In this document: piece after piece, positions 44,185 through 53,075 of the stretch
Position numbering within the stretch: the stretch's first letter is position 1
Layout: each line of letters opens with the position of its first letter
DNA from: Methanococcoides burtonii DSM 6242
GTDB taxonomy: Archaea; Halobacteriota; Methanosarcinia; Methanosarcinales; Methanosarcinaceae
Assembly (NCBI RefSeq): GCF_000013725.1
Contig: NC_007955.1
Span: forward strand, 2,015,579 to 2,079,578
Direction: 5' to 3'
DNA length: 64,000 nucleotides
Notes under the pieces: generated by a model
Databases searched by the model: none
Told to the model about the DNA's origin: nothing
The model's input: only the letters and a program-made list of their open reading frames with translations
Position numbers and translations under genes: made by a program

Positions 44185-44731
44185 TAATTCACATGCAAAA
44201 TATGATGTGATCAATTCGAACAGTAATATCAAAAAAATGGTATATTCCTCGTTATTTGCAGCATTGACCTCCATCGGTGCCTACATAACTGTACCTCTTG
44301 GTCCTATCCCGTTCACTCTTCAGATGGTATTCGTTCTGATGGCAGGCGCAATGCTTGGCAGTAAATGGGGTGGGATAAGTATGATAGTTTATGTTCTTCT
44401 CGGTATTGCCGGCTTGCCTGTATTCTCGAACGGCGGTTCCGGTCTCGGTGTCATCCTTGGCCCTACTGGGGGATACCTCATCGGCTTCATCGCAGCGGCA
44501 TTCATTATTGGTTATCTCTTTGAGATGAACGGTAGCAATAATTTATTGAAGAATGGTCTTTTTGTAACGATCGGTTCCGTTGTCATCTTCTGTTTCGGTC
44601 TGGCTCATCTGATGATAGTTGCAGATATGTCATTCATGCAGGCGGTAACTGTAGGTTTCCTCCCATTCATTCTGCCCGGTATTGTAAAGATAGCAGTTGC
44701 AACGGGCATTGCGACAAAATACAAAATATGA
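44168..44731 (+). CDS. bioY: biotin-specific ECF transporter S component
   Basis: 187 residues, six membrane helices. ITVPLGPIPFTLQMVFVLMA and the helix with GPTGGYLIGF are BioY signatures. It binds biotin in the membrane and works with the ATPase pair and T component encoded next, so the operon forms a complete ECF transporter. The first 22 residues are polar and variable; a later start at Met24 is possible, but the transcription start predicted from the TATA box fits a leaderless ATG at 44168. Confidence 0.93.
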   Translation: MDMVNNNSHAKYDVINSNSNIKKMVYSSLFAALTSIGAYITVPLGPIPFTLQMVFVLMAGAMLGSKWGGISMIVYVLLGIAGLPVFSNGGSGLGVILGPTGGYLIGFIAAAFIIGYLFEMNGSNNLLKNGLFVTIGSVVIFCFGLAHLMIVADMSFMQAVTVGFLPFILPGIVKIAVATGIATKYKI

Positions 44732-44747
44732 TCTGAAAGGTACTCTA

Positions 44748-45557
44748 ATGATAGAGCTAAAGGGTGTAAGTTACATCTATCCGAATGGTAATAAAGTGCT
44801 TGAAGAAATCGATATTCGGATAGAAAAAGGGTCATTCACAACCATTCTTGGGGACAATGGCAGTGGTAAATCCACTCTCATACGTCACATGAACGGTCTT
44901 TTGAAACCGTCTGTTGGAGTTGTTTCTGTCTGCGGGATGGATACTGCGTCTTCCACAGATATCTGGGAAATACGGCAAACGGTCGGCATGGTCTTTCAGG
45001 ACCCTCACTCTCAGGCAGTGGGTGCAACAGTTGAAGAGGATGTCGCATTCGGTCCTGAGAATCTTGCACTGGAAAACGATGAGATAAGAATACGTGTTAC
45101 AAATGCCATTGCAAATGTAGGGTTGGAAGGTCTTGAAGGATATCTTCTCATGTACTTAAGTGGGGGGCAATTACAGAAAACGGCGATTGCCGGGGTTCTG
45201 GCAATGGCCCCTGAGATACTGATATTCGATGAAGTGACTTCCATGCTGGATTCGGATTCGCGTTCTCAGATCATTGACATTGTACGGCAGCTCAACAAAA
45301 GGGGAAAGACCGTGGTCTATGTGACGCATCATATGGAAGAAGCTTTGTTTGCTGATAGGGTCATATTACTTGAAAATGGTTCTATTGAAAGTGACGGCGC
45401 CCCTCGGGATGTGTTTCGTGAGATAGATGCATCAGGTCGAAAAGTTCCTCCGCATCTGGAACTTGCCTTCAGATTACAGGACGCAGGCATGATCTCTCCC
45501 GACGTGTTCCCTATGGATGCTTTATCCTTGAAGGAGGAAATATGTCCATCGAGGTGA
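44748..45557 (+). CDS. ECF transporter ATPase 1
   Basis: 269 residues. Walker A GDNGSGKST, Q-loop FQDPHSQAV, signature YLSGGQLQKTAIAG (LSGGQ), Walker B ILIFDEVTSML, switch His in VTHHMEE. Powers biotin uptake together with the second ATPase. ATG 44748 gives the family N-terminus MIELKGVSYIYP. The 3' end overlaps the next ATPase gene by 16 bp. Confidence 0.92.
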   Translation: MIELKGVSYIYPNGNKVLEEIDIRIEKGSFTTILGDNGSGKSTLIRHMNGLLKPSVGVVSVCGMDTASSTDIWEIRQTVGMVFQDPHSQAVGATVEEDVAFGPENLALENDEIRIRVTNAIANVGLEGLEGYLLMYLSGGQLQKTAIAGVLAMAPEILIFDEVTSMLDSDSRSQIIDIVRQLNKRGKTVVYVTHHMEEALFADRVILLENGSIESDGAPRDVFREIDASGRKVPPHLELAFRLQDAGMISPDVFPMDALSLKEEICPSR

Positions 45558-46360
45558 ATGGGCTGCATTTCTCATATGGGAAAGGAAAAAAAAGGCTCAC
45601 TATATTGAAAGATGTGACCTTTTCAGTGGGTAAAGGTGAGTTTGTAGGTATCATTGGTAAGGTTGGTTGTGGCAAGACAACCCTCATCAAGCATCTCAAT
45701 GGGCTGTTGGTCCCACTATCTGGAAATGTGACCGTGGACGGGCTTGCATCTTCAAAAAAAGAGGTGTGCAGAAAGGTCGGTGTCCTGTTCCAACAGCCTT
45801 CAAAACAATTGTTCTGCAAGACCGTTTTTGAGGATATTGCTTACGGTCCCTCGAATTTTGGTATGAAAGGGGATGAATTGGAACATTGTGTACATGACGC
45901 AATTGAAAAAGTCGGTCTTAGTTCCGATATTCTTGGAAGTTCCCCGTTTAGTCTGAGCGGGGGAGAAATGAGACTTGTGGCCCTTGCCGGTGTCCTTTCA
46001 TCATCTCCTGACTATCTGGTCCTTGATGAACCTACCTCGGGGCTGAGTACATTCTACAAGGAACACCTTTTCAAAACACTTGAACTTCTCAGACAAAATG
46101 GAGTGGGTGTTGTGTTGGTCTCTCATCATCTTGAGGATGTTCTTGGTGTGGCTGATAAGATCGTATATCTGAATGAAGGTGCGGTGGTCTTTGAGGGGTC
46201 TCCTGAAGAATATCTAAGTTCACTGTCCCTCCCGGCTCCCGAGATTACCGTACTCATGAGGGAATTGAGCTCTTCCGGACTGGCTATAAAGAAAACGGTC
46301 TTTTCCGTGGAAGATGCTTTCAATGAGATCGTTGGGGCTTTGTTGGAAAAAGGGGGCTGA
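45542..46360 (+). CDS. ECF transporter ATPase 2
   Basis: 272 residues. Walker A GKVGCGKTT, Q-loop FQQPSKQLF, signature FSLSGGEMRLVALAG, Walker B YLVLDEPTSGL, switch VSHHLED. It pairs with ATPase 1 as in EcfA1/EcfA2 systems. The start overlaps the preceding gene and the end is four bases from the T component, so translation is coupled. Confidence 0.92.
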   Translation: MSIEVNGLHFSYGKGKKRLTILKDVTFSVGKGEFVGIIGKVGCGKTTLIKHLNGLLVPLSGNVTVDGLASSKKEVCRKVGVLFQQPSKQLFCKTVFEDIAYGPSNFGMKGDELEHCVHDAIEKVGLSSDILGSSPFSLSGGEMRLVALAGVLSSSPDYLVLDEPTSGLSTFYKEHLFKTLELLRQNGVGVVLVSHHLEDVLGVADKIVYLNEGAVVFEGSPEEYLSSLSLPAPEITVLMRELSSSGLAIKKTVFSVEDAFNEIVGALLEKGG

Positions 46361-46364
46361 TCAG

Positions 46365-47132
46365 GTGGATGGATTCTTATTCTCCTATGTTGCAGGTAAG
46401 TCTTTTCTTCACAGACTTGATCCGCGTGTCAAGATATTTTCAGTAATGTGCCTGAGTATCCTAATATTCAGATCATCTGCCCTTACTGATCTCCTTGTAT
46501 TTGCATTGCTTTTTATAGGGCTTACGATAATCGCAGGTTCCGGGTTATCGGGTATAAGGTCAGTCAGGCCATTGTTGCCTATATTTGTCTTTATTTTCCT
46601 TATCCATTCCTTCTTTACCGAAGGTGCGGCGTTGTTCGATTCTCAATTCTCGCCAACTGATGAGGGAGTCTTGAAAGGTTCGTTGGTCACCGCAAGGTTC
46701 GTCCTCTTAATCCTCTATAGCTCGTTGTTGACCTCGACTACGAGACCGGCGGTGATAACTGCCGGAATTGAAAGAATACTTCGTCCGCTTCCGTTGAGGT
46801 GGGTGGGTGTGACCTCATTCGAGATCGCAACGATGATGTCTTTAGCTCTTTATTTTGTACCTCATCTGTTGTGGTATGCGAGGCAGGTCAAGGATTCTCA
46901 GTTGTCGCGTGGTTCAAGGTACGGGCATAATCCTATCTATGGGACACTTTCACTTGCAATCCCGGTGTTGAAAGGTTCAATGAGGATGGCCGATGATGTG
47001 GTGATGGCAATGGAAGGCAGGTGTTATCAAGGCAACTATCGTACCTCTTTATTCGAGATCAAAATGACCGGGCGAGATGTTTTGGTCTGTTCTATCGTTC
47101 TCGTGGTAACAGCATTAATGCTATATGCATGA
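46365..47132 (+). CDS. ECF transporter T component (EcfT/BioN, CbiQ family)
   Basis: 255 residues from GTG 46365, which has a G-rich ribosome-binding site before it. Membrane helices at about 25-65 and 100-125, then the coupling motifs ALYFVPHLLWYARQVKDSQL-SRG and later the region MRMADDVVMAMEGRCY with the A-R-G-type signature that contacts the ATPases. Links BioY to the two ATPases. Last gene of the biotin operon. Confidence 0.9.
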   Translation: MDGFLFSYVAGKSFLHRLDPRVKIFSVMCLSILIFRSSALTDLLVFALLFIGLTIIAGSGLSGIRSVRPLLPIFVFIFLIHSFFTEGAALFDSQFSPTDEGVLKGSLVTARFVLLILYSSLLTSTTRPAVITAGIERILRPLPLRWVGVTSFEIATMMSLALYFVPHLLWYARQVKDSQLSRGSRYGHNPIYGTLSLAIPVLKGSMRMADDVVMAMEGRCYQGNYRTSLFEIKMTGRDVLVCSIVLVVTALMLYA

Positions 47133-47155
47133 GCATATGTTCATATGTTCATGCA
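47126..47155 (+). promoter_or_regulatory. inverted repeat on the ArsR start codon
   Basis: TGCATGAGCATAT (47126-47138) and ATATGTTCATGCA (47143-47155) are inverted copies (12 of 13 bp) with a 4-bp spacer. This size and the ATATGTTCAT core resemble operators of metal-sensing ArsR/SmtB repressors. The ATG of the regulator (47145) lies in the right arm, and the left arm covers the stop codon of the T-component gene. Confidence 0.6.
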
Positions 47156-47507
47156 ACTCGATGCTCCATGTGAGCGTGTTAATAAGGATGCTATTGACGC
47201 GATAGTATCCCATCTTCCAAATGAGGATGCGATACTGAGGATATCCAATATATTCCATGCTTTACGATCGGAACCCCGATTAACAATAATGTATCTCCTA
47301 CTTGAGAAGGACATGTGTGTATGCGAATTGGAACGTGCTCTTGGTATGACCCAATCTGCCATCTCTCACAATCTTCGCACTCTTCGACAGCTTGACCTTG
47401 TCAGGGTCAGGAAAGACGGGCGTTTTGCAGTTTATTCCGTTGCTGATGAGCATGTGAGGGCACTGCTTGAATTATCCCGCAGTCATGTTATGGGGTGTGC
47501 CCAATGA
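47145..47507 (+). CDS. ArsR/SmtB-family metal-sensing repressor
   Basis: 120 residues. A winged helix with the metal-site motif DMCVCELERALGMTQSAISH and NLRTLRQLDLV; two cysteines (CVC) in the alpha-3 helix are the classical ELCVCDL-type metal site for As, Cd, Pb or similar ions. It overlaps the downstream permease start by 4 bp (ATGA), so both respond to the same metal. An inverted repeat covers its start and probably serves autorepression. Confidence 0.92.
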   Translation: MFMQLDAPCERVNKDAIDAIVSHLPNEDAILRISNIFHALRSEPRLTIMYLLLEKDMCVCELERALGMTQSAISHNLRTLRQLDLVRVRKDGRFAVYSVADEHVRALLELSRSHVMGCAQ

Positions 47508-48640
47508 CCTATGTAGAATCAATTCAAGAGTTACTCATTGGTATCGTCTTGAGTTCCTGGAATGTTCTTGCAGAAGCAGCACCTTATCTTTTGTTAGGAT
47601 TCGGTGTTGCGGGGATCTTGCACGTATTTGTACCGGATGAAAAGATTATGCAATATCTTGGACATTCTGCTGGAAAATTCCGTTCTGTACTGAATGCTTC
47701 ACTGATCGGTGTGCCTCTGCCATTATGTTCCTGTGGGGTTGTCCCGGCAGCTCTGTCCTTAAAAAAAAGAGGTGCAACAAATGGAGCAACCTTGTCTTTT
47801 TTAATATCGACTCCCCAAACAGGTGTGGATTCAATAGCCATCACATATGCCCTTCTTGATCCCATTATGACAATATTCCGGCCAATAGCTACTTTCATTA
47901 CTGCATTGGTTGCAGGGATTGCCGATGACCTTCTACGCTCTCCTCGGGATGTTTCAGGCAAAGATGTTGAAAAAATACCGACAACGAACATATTGGAAAT
48001 GGCTTCATTACCGACGCCGTCTTCATCTCTTTCCTCCTCATGCAGTTGCAACTCATGCGGGCCTAACGGTACGGAAGATGCTGATACTTTTTCAGGAAGG
48101 GTCATATCCGGTATCAGATATGCATACGTGGAACTGCTCGGTGATATAAGCTACTGGCTTATCATTGGTATTATCCTTGCAGGTATTATCACATATATGG
48201 TGCCTGAGGACCTCGTTGGTTCCCATCTTGGGGGGGGCCTGGTCTCAATGCTTCTTGCACTTGTTGTGGGCATTCCACTTTATATCTGTGCGACCGCTTC
48301 AACTCCGCTTGCAGCAGTTCTTATTGCAAAAGGTATGAGTCCCGGGGCAGCATTTGTTTTCCTGCTTGCAGGACCTGCAACTAATGCAGCTACTATTACA
48401 ATGGTCCTGAAATATCTTGGGAAGAGGTCTACAGGTGTTTATCTAGCCTCAATTGCAGTTTGTGCAGTTGCAGGGGGCATTCTCCTTGATATGGTCTATT
48501 CATATCTGGGTATTGATGCTTTGTCGGTAGTCGGAAGTGCCAGCGATATTATGCCCGAAGAAGTGAAGAACGGTTTTGCATTACTGCTACTTCCGTTGAT
48601 GGTATATGGGATATATAATCAGAAAAAGGGTTGTGATTGA
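47504..48640 (+). CDS. metal-efflux permease of the SO_0444/DUF318 family
   Basis: 378 residues, about nine membrane helices. Conserved LPLCSCGVVPAALSLKKRGA and the mirrored GIPLYICATASTPLAAVLIA-KG, with DS-PQ motifs STPQTGVDSI and AGPATNAATI, are family signatures. The cytoplasmic linker near residues 165-195 is Ser/Cys-rich (SSSCSCNSCG), a probable metal-collecting site. Coupled to ArsR, it most likely exports a thiophilic or transition metal. ATG 47504 has GGGGTG upstream and overlaps the ArsR stop. Confidence 0.85.
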   Translation: MTYVESIQELLIGIVLSSWNVLAEAAPYLLLGFGVAGILHVFVPDEKIMQYLGHSAGKFRSVLNASLIGVPLPLCSCGVVPAALSLKKRGATNGATLSFLISTPQTGVDSIAITYALLDPIMTIFRPIATFITALVAGIADDLLRSPRDVSGKDVEKIPTTNILEMASLPTPSSSLSSSCSCNSCGPNGTEDADTFSGRVISGIRYAYVELLGDISYWLIIGIILAGIITYMVPEDLVGSHLGGGLVSMLLALVVGIPLYICATASTPLAAVLIAKGMSPGAAFVFLLAGPATNAATITMVLKYLGKRSTGVYLASIAVCAVAGGILLDMVYSYLGIDALSVVGSASDIMPEEVKNGFALLLLPLMVYGIYNQKKGCD

Positions 48641-48646
48641 AACACA

Positions 48647-48859
48647 TCACTCTTTTTTGCAACGGCGATCGGACAGCATCATGCTGATACGTCCTTTAAA
48701 ATCCTCCACAATTGCATCTTCCTTTAAATGTTCTTCACATAATGGGAGGTGTCCGGCAGGTGATTTTGAGCCATCCAGTATAGGAATTGCTACTATTTTT
48801 CCGAGACTCTTCGGTTCTTTTAATTCGTGTTTATTCCATGAAAAGTCATCATTTTTCAT
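48647..48859 (-). CDS. small hypothetical protein, 70 residues
   Basis: Soluble, charged protein with two lone cysteines near the middle and end (LPLCEEHLKEDA; DRRCKKE). No family recognised. Support for a real gene: a minus-strand TATA box ATTATAAATCG at about 48886-48896 sits some 28 bp upstream of the ATG, the spacing for a leaderless mRNA. It converges with the permease gene seven bases apart. Confidence 0.55.
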   Translation of the reverse strand: MKNDDFSWNKHELKEPKSLGKIVAIPILDGSKSPAGHLPLCEEHLKEDAIVEDFKGRISMMLSDRRCKKE

Positions 48860-49196
48860 ATAATCTACTCAATTGTCACAAGCTCGACGATTTATAATCA
48901 CGTCTCTCTATGTGCATGGGTGTATTTATATAATTCGACAGAATATTAATATATTTACTCCGATATATCCACAATATCAACACTTCCTTTTTGAGTTGTT
49001 TTGCTTATAACAGTTCAAAAAAGTACAACGCTCATATTCGAGTTGTTCTCATGTGTGTTTCTGTTTTTCAAAGTTAACAGTGATGTGCAAATGCGATACG
49101 TTTAAGTATTGTTCATTTTTTCTTTATCAATGGTTTTGGTTATATTGGCTTAAGTGAACAAAAATTTTTATTTATATCATAAAGGAGTCATTTTGA
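48860..49196. other. non-coding region between small ORF and hydantoinase-like gene
   Basis: About 335 bp, very AT-rich. It holds the minus-strand promoter of the small ORF (about 48890) and the promoter of the downstream gene. A TATATC sequence at 49173-49179 is too close to the ATG and lies before AAAGGAGT, so the true promoter is probably further up, for example near CGTTTAAGTA at 49100. Nothing else seen. Confidence 0.5.
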
Positions 49197-51116
49197 ATGA
49201 AATACAGTCTCGGTATCGATGCAGGTGGTACTTATACAGATGCAGTCCTTCTTAGAGATTCGGATGAAGTCATCGTCTCTTCGAACAAAGCGCTTACAAC
49301 ATACCCTGATCCTCTTGGAGGCATCAGGAATGCAATTGATGGGATCGATGAAAAATATCTTAATGATATAAAAGTGGTGTCTGTTTCCACTACTTTGTCG
49401 ACGAACAGTATTCTGGAGGGTACGGGCTTCCCGGTTGGTCTTATACTTGTGGGAAATTATGAATTGAACCAGGAGCTTCCAACTGAACACTATGTGCAGG
49501 TGGAGGGTGGTCATGATTACAATGGTATTCCCACTGCATCTCTTGATGAAGACGCTGTAAGGCAATTTGCGGAAAGTGTCAAGGATAGGGTAGCTGCATT
49601 TGCAGTATCCTCATATTTCAGTATACGAAACCATGAACATGAATTGAGAGTCAAGGAGATCATAAAAGAATCCACTGGTCTTCCTATTGTATGTGCTCAT
49701 GAGCTTTCGCAGGAACTTGGTGCTTTCGAGAGGGCTGTGACTGCATTTCTGAACGCTCAACTTATCCCTGTTACTGAGAAGTTCATGACAACCGTTGAAG
49801 AGTATATCTCTTCAAAGGGAATTGATGCAAAAGTTTTCATGCTCAAATGTGACGGTTCGGTAATTGGTATTCAAAGTGCACTTGAAAAACCGATCGAATC
49901 TATCTTTTCAGGCCCGGCAGGCAGTCTTGTAGGTGCTTCATTTTTGACCGGCAATGACACATGTGCCGTTATCGATGTTGGTGGCACTAGTACCGATATT
50001 TCGGTCATTAAAAATGGTGTGCCCGAAATGAGTGAATCGGGAGCTGTTGTCGGTGGCTGGAAGACCAGGGTCAAGGCTATCAAGATGGAGACTTCTGCAA
50101 TGGGCGGGGACAGTGATGTCTGGGTAAAGGACAATAGTGTCAATATCGGCCCTCGCAGGGTAATTCCTCTTTGTCGTGCAGCTGATCTCTATCCCGGGTT
50201 TCTGGACCAACTCAGGACAAACCCGATGCCCTCGAAAGGCTTGCTTGGGATCAACTTCCAGCCCACCAAATTTTACATAAGGACTGGCTATGACCCGATA
50301 GACATAAGCCCTCAGGAAATGGATGTTTTCAGATATATCTCCGATGAGCCGACCTCTATAAGGGAGTTGCATAGCAGGATGAAGAAATATCCTTCATCAA
50401 AACATCTGGATTCGCTTTTGCAGAAACGGTTGATACAGACAATAGGTTTCACTCCTACCGATGCACTTCATGTTCTTGGGGATTATACTGAACACACTGT
50501 CGAAGCATCTGAGATAGGTTCTAAATATCTTGGCTCATTGTGCAGACGTGATGCAGTGGAGTTTGCATCATTTGTAAAACAGGAATTTGCAAAGAACATG
50601 GCATCTAATCTTATGTCTTTCTTCCTTGAAGGAATTCCAAAAACGGAGATCCGTAAGATATTCGATATTGAATCTCCTGCTAAATTCAAGGTGGATATTC
50701 CGGTAGTGCTCATAGGAGGTCCTGTAATTGCATACCTTGAAGATCTTCAGTCAATACTGGATGCGGAGATCATCGTGCCTGAATATTCCAATGTAGGAAA
50801 TGCGACCGGTGCACTGGCTGCAAAAGGTATTCGCAGGGTGGATTTCCTTGTGAGGCCGGCATCAATGGCAGCACCCGATTGGGAGTTCTATGTATTTTCC
50901 GAGAAAGGGCGAGAGAGCTTCTATGAATATGAAGAAGCACTTGAGTACGCTTCAAAAACTGGAAGAGAGACAATTCTTCAGTACATGATGGATGCGGGTC
51001 TGGACTCTGAACATGTGAAAGTGGAAATCGAAAAACAGGAAATAATTCCTGATGGCTGGTCGCATCCTCTTGAGACACGTATTCGTGTAATGGGAGTTGG
51101 TTCCAGTCTTGTATAA
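49197..51116 (+). CDS. hydantoinase/oxoprolinase-family ATP-dependent hydrolase
   Basis: 639 residues. ASKHA-type fold with phosphate-1 motif LGIDAGGTYTDAVLL, the hydantoinase N-terminal pattern STTLSTNSILEG, core SGPAGSLVGASFL, phosphate-2 IDVGGTSTDISVI and metal/substrate region KMETSAMGGDS. It combines the HyuA N-terminal and central domains; the partner HyuB is not nearby. True hydantoin or oxoproline cleavage is not shown; methanogen members may act on other cyclic amides. AAAGGAGT precedes the ATG. Confidence 0.87.
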   Translation: MKYSLGIDAGGTYTDAVLLRDSDEVIVSSNKALTTYPDPLGGIRNAIDGIDEKYLNDIKVVSVSTTLSTNSILEGTGFPVGLILVGNYELNQELPTEHYVQVEGGHDYNGIPTASLDEDAVRQFAESVKDRVAAFAVSSYFSIRNHEHELRVKEIIKESTGLPIVCAHELSQELGAFERAVTAFLNAQLIPVTEKFMTTVEEYISSKGIDAKVFMLKCDGSVIGIQSALEKPIESIFSGPAGSLVGASFLTGNDTCAVIDVGGTSTDISVIKNGVPEMSESGAVVGGWKTRVKAIKMETSAMGGDSDVWVKDNSVNIGPRRVIPLCRAADLYPGFLDQLRTNPMPSKGLLGINFQPTKFYIRTGYDPIDISPQEMDVFRYISDEPTSIRELHSRMKKYPSSKHLDSLLQKRLIQTIGFTPTDALHVLGDYTEHTVEASEIGSKYLGSLCRRDAVEFASFVKQEFAKNMASNLMSFFLEGIPKTEIRKIFDIESPAKFKVDIPVVLIGGPVIAYLEDLQSILDAEIIVPEYSNVGNATGALAAKGIRRVDFLVRPASMAAPDWEFYVFSEKGRESFYEYEEALEYASKTGRETILQYMMDAGLDSEHVKVEIEKQEIIPDGWSHPLETRIRVMGVGSSLV

Positions 51117-51141
51117 GGAGGATGTTGAAAAGCATTTGAAA

Positions 51142-51178
51142 ATTCGATATTATCGAATGTTCTTCCCTTTCTTTTTTT
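51142..51178 (+). terminator. weak terminator after the hydantoinase-like gene
   Basis: ATTCGATA and TATCGAAT are exact complements around a single T, effectively a 7-bp stem with a 3-base loop, followed by a pyrimidine run ending CTTTTTTT. Confidence 0.5.
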
Positions 51179-51311
51179 ATTTATAATGTTGCTTTTAGTC
51201 GTTCTTTCGATCTAACAAGTCAAAGTGTTTACTTCTATAGAAATGTTGATCTAGTTTCAACTCTTTCTTCAATGTGATAATACCTTGGCATAATATGGGA
51301 GTGTAATGCTA

Positions 51312-51458
51312 ATGAAACTCTGCTGTTCGCAAGAACGTATGGACCAGATTTCCTGTACTTCGGTTGGACTGGTGGTCCTGATAGTTATCAGTGTATTGTT
51401 TATTTTGATATACAAGTTCGTAGTATCAAAATTGGTTCTGACAATGTTCGGCTTTTGA
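51312..51458 (+). CDS. 48-residue single-pass membrane protein
   Basis: MKLCCSQERMDQISCTSVGL is followed by a hydrophobic helix (VVLIVISVLFILIYKFVV) and a short tail ending MFGF at TGA. GGGAGTG precedes the start region (ATG 51306 or 51312). Three cysteines sit before the helix, including a CC pair. No family recognised. The organised layout and ribosome-binding site make it a plausible true small protein. Confidence 0.5.
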   Translation: MKLCCSQERMDQISCTSVGLVVLIVISVLFILIYKFVVSKLVLTMFGF

Positions 51459-51503
51459 GCATATGATGTACTGATAAAAATAAAAAGAAGCAGAATGTAA
51501 GGT

Positions 51504-51692
51504 TTAGTCTGTACTTTCTTCTTTGTTCATCTTGTTCCTTTCATGGTTCAGTATTCTCCGAACCACCAGTTTCTTCTTCCCCATCCCCATGTTAGGAACG
51601 TCCGGATATTTTTCGGTCGCATAGGTATACAGTTCATTTGCACCCATAGCTGTAAGATTATCTTCCAGCTTCAATAGTTCGGCCATTTCCAT
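51504..51692 (-). CDS. small hypothetical protein, 62 residues
   Basis: Soluble helical protein (MEMAELLKLEDNLTAMGANE; YPDVPNMGMGKKKLVVRRIL) with a good ribosome-binding site CGGAGGA before its ATG (codon 1; a second ATG is at codon 3). No domain recognised. The balanced composition and strong translation signal argue for a real gene. Confidence 0.7.
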   Translation of the reverse strand: MEMAELLKLEDNLTAMGANELYTYATEKYPDVPNMGMGKKKLVVRRILNHERNKMNKEESTD

Positions 51693-51868
51693 TTTTCTTC
51701 CTCCGTATTTCTTATTCTAATGGATTAGGAATTAAATATTTAGAGTTTGTGGTTTTATCCTTTTCTGAACATTGATGTGCATTGTTTCATTTTGTCTATC
51801 GAAATGATTATAATTGAATGGTACATCTAGTAGAAAAATACGTTAAATGAACTTTCGAAGGTAATCCC

Positions 51869-53008
51869 ATGACCAATAACAATTTTGAACCGATACCAAG
51901 CTCATTTATGTTTAAGAGCCTGCTTGATATGAACACGATCATTATGACTGCAAATCCTCGTATCGCTCTTGTGACAAAAGGCATCATGCGAGCAGCAAAA
52001 GAAATGGATGCACCATTAATTCTTGAGCTGGCAAGGTCGGAGTGCAATCTGGAAGGTGGCTATGCAGGTCTGACCCCTGCTGCGATCTCCAAGATCACCA
52101 GAGATGCCGCAAAAGAGCTCGAGTTCGATATGTGGTCATTACATGCGGACCATATCGGTATCAAAAAGGGCACTGATGAAGATATCGAGGCTACAAAAAA
52201 GCTTGTCGATGGACAGATAGAGGCTGGTTACACTTCCTTTGCAATTGACGCATCCCATCTGTTCAATTTCCAGGGTGGCAATCTGCGTGAAGAACTTGCG
52301 AACAACATCGATGCAACAACAAAGATCGGACTCCACATCAAAAGGGGTATGGGCGATAAGGAGTATGGTCTTGAGGTCGAGGTCGGTGAGATTGGAAGGG
52401 AGGACGAACATGGCAGAGTTCTGACCCGGCCGGAGGAAGCTGTTACTTTCATCAAGGCATTGAACGAGAACGGTGTTTATCCTCACTTCCTGGCAATTGC
52501 TAATGGTAGTGCTCATGGGAACACTTATGATACCAACGGTAACCGCATCGAACAGGTATCTGTAGATATCGAGCAGACCGTTGCAGTAGCACAGGCACTG
52601 AAGGACAACAACCTCGATGTCAGGATCGCACAGCATGGGATCACCGGTACACCACGTGACCTGATTCACAATCACTTCCCACATGGCGATATTGTGAAGG
52701 GCAATGTGGCAACCTTCTACCAGAACATAGTCTGGGATCTCTTCAAGGTATATGAGCCCGAACTCTACAAAGATCTCTGGGACTGGACAATTGCAAACTA
52801 TAAGGAAAAGGCTCCGGAAAAGAACGATAATGAGCTATTTGGCAAGTTCAGCAAATTTGCTATCAAAGAGTTCTTTGACAGGATATATTCAGTTGGTGAG
52901 GATACATTGGAAGCAATTGATGCAATGTGTTATGCTGAGACTCTTATTTTCATCAAGGCCTTCAATGGTCAGGGCACTGCAAAAATAGTTCGGGATCATA
53001 TGGCATGA
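51869..53008 (+). CDS. class II fructose-bisphosphate aldolase-type enzyme
   Basis: 379 residues, longer than typical class II FBA (about 285-360). Zinc ligands appear in LHADH, the Glu-rich turn EVEVGEIGREDEHG, ANGSAHG, and AQHGITGTP with the phosphate-binding GNVATFYQN. It would cleave or form a sugar bisphosphate in gluconeogenesis, though tagatose- or another ketose-bisphosphate is possible. Most methanogens use FBP aldolase/phosphatase, so a class II enzyme is notable but shared by relatives. The terminator hairpin overlaps the stop codon. Confidence 0.85.
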   Translation: MTNNNFEPIPSSFMFKSLLDMNTIIMTANPRIALVTKGIMRAAKEMDAPLILELARSECNLEGGYAGLTPAAISKITRDAAKELEFDMWSLHADHIGIKKGTDEDIEATKKLVDGQIEAGYTSFAIDASHLFNFQGGNLREELANNIDATTKIGLHIKRGMGDKEYGLEVEVGEIGREDEHGRVLTRPEEAVTFIKALNENGVYPHFLAIANGSAHGNTYDTNGNRIEQVSVDIEQTVAVAQALKDNNLDVRIAQHGITGTPRDLIHNHFPHGDIVKGNVATFYQNIVWDLFKVYEPELYKDLWDWTIANYKEKAPEKNDNELFGKFSKFAIKEFFDRIYSVGEDTLEAIDAMCYAETLIFIKAFNGQGTAKIVRDHMA

Positions 53009-53024
53009 TCCCTTTTCTTCTTTT
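52992..53024 (+). terminator. terminator overlapping the aldolase stop codon
   Basis: GGGATCAT and ATGATCCC form an 8-bp stem with loop ATGGC; the TGA stop is inside the 3' arm. It is followed by TTTTCTTCTTTT. Confidence 0.75.
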
Positions 53025-53075
53025 AAATATTGCTTAATATCTTTTCTATCTCTTTTTTTATTATATGTCGTTTAC

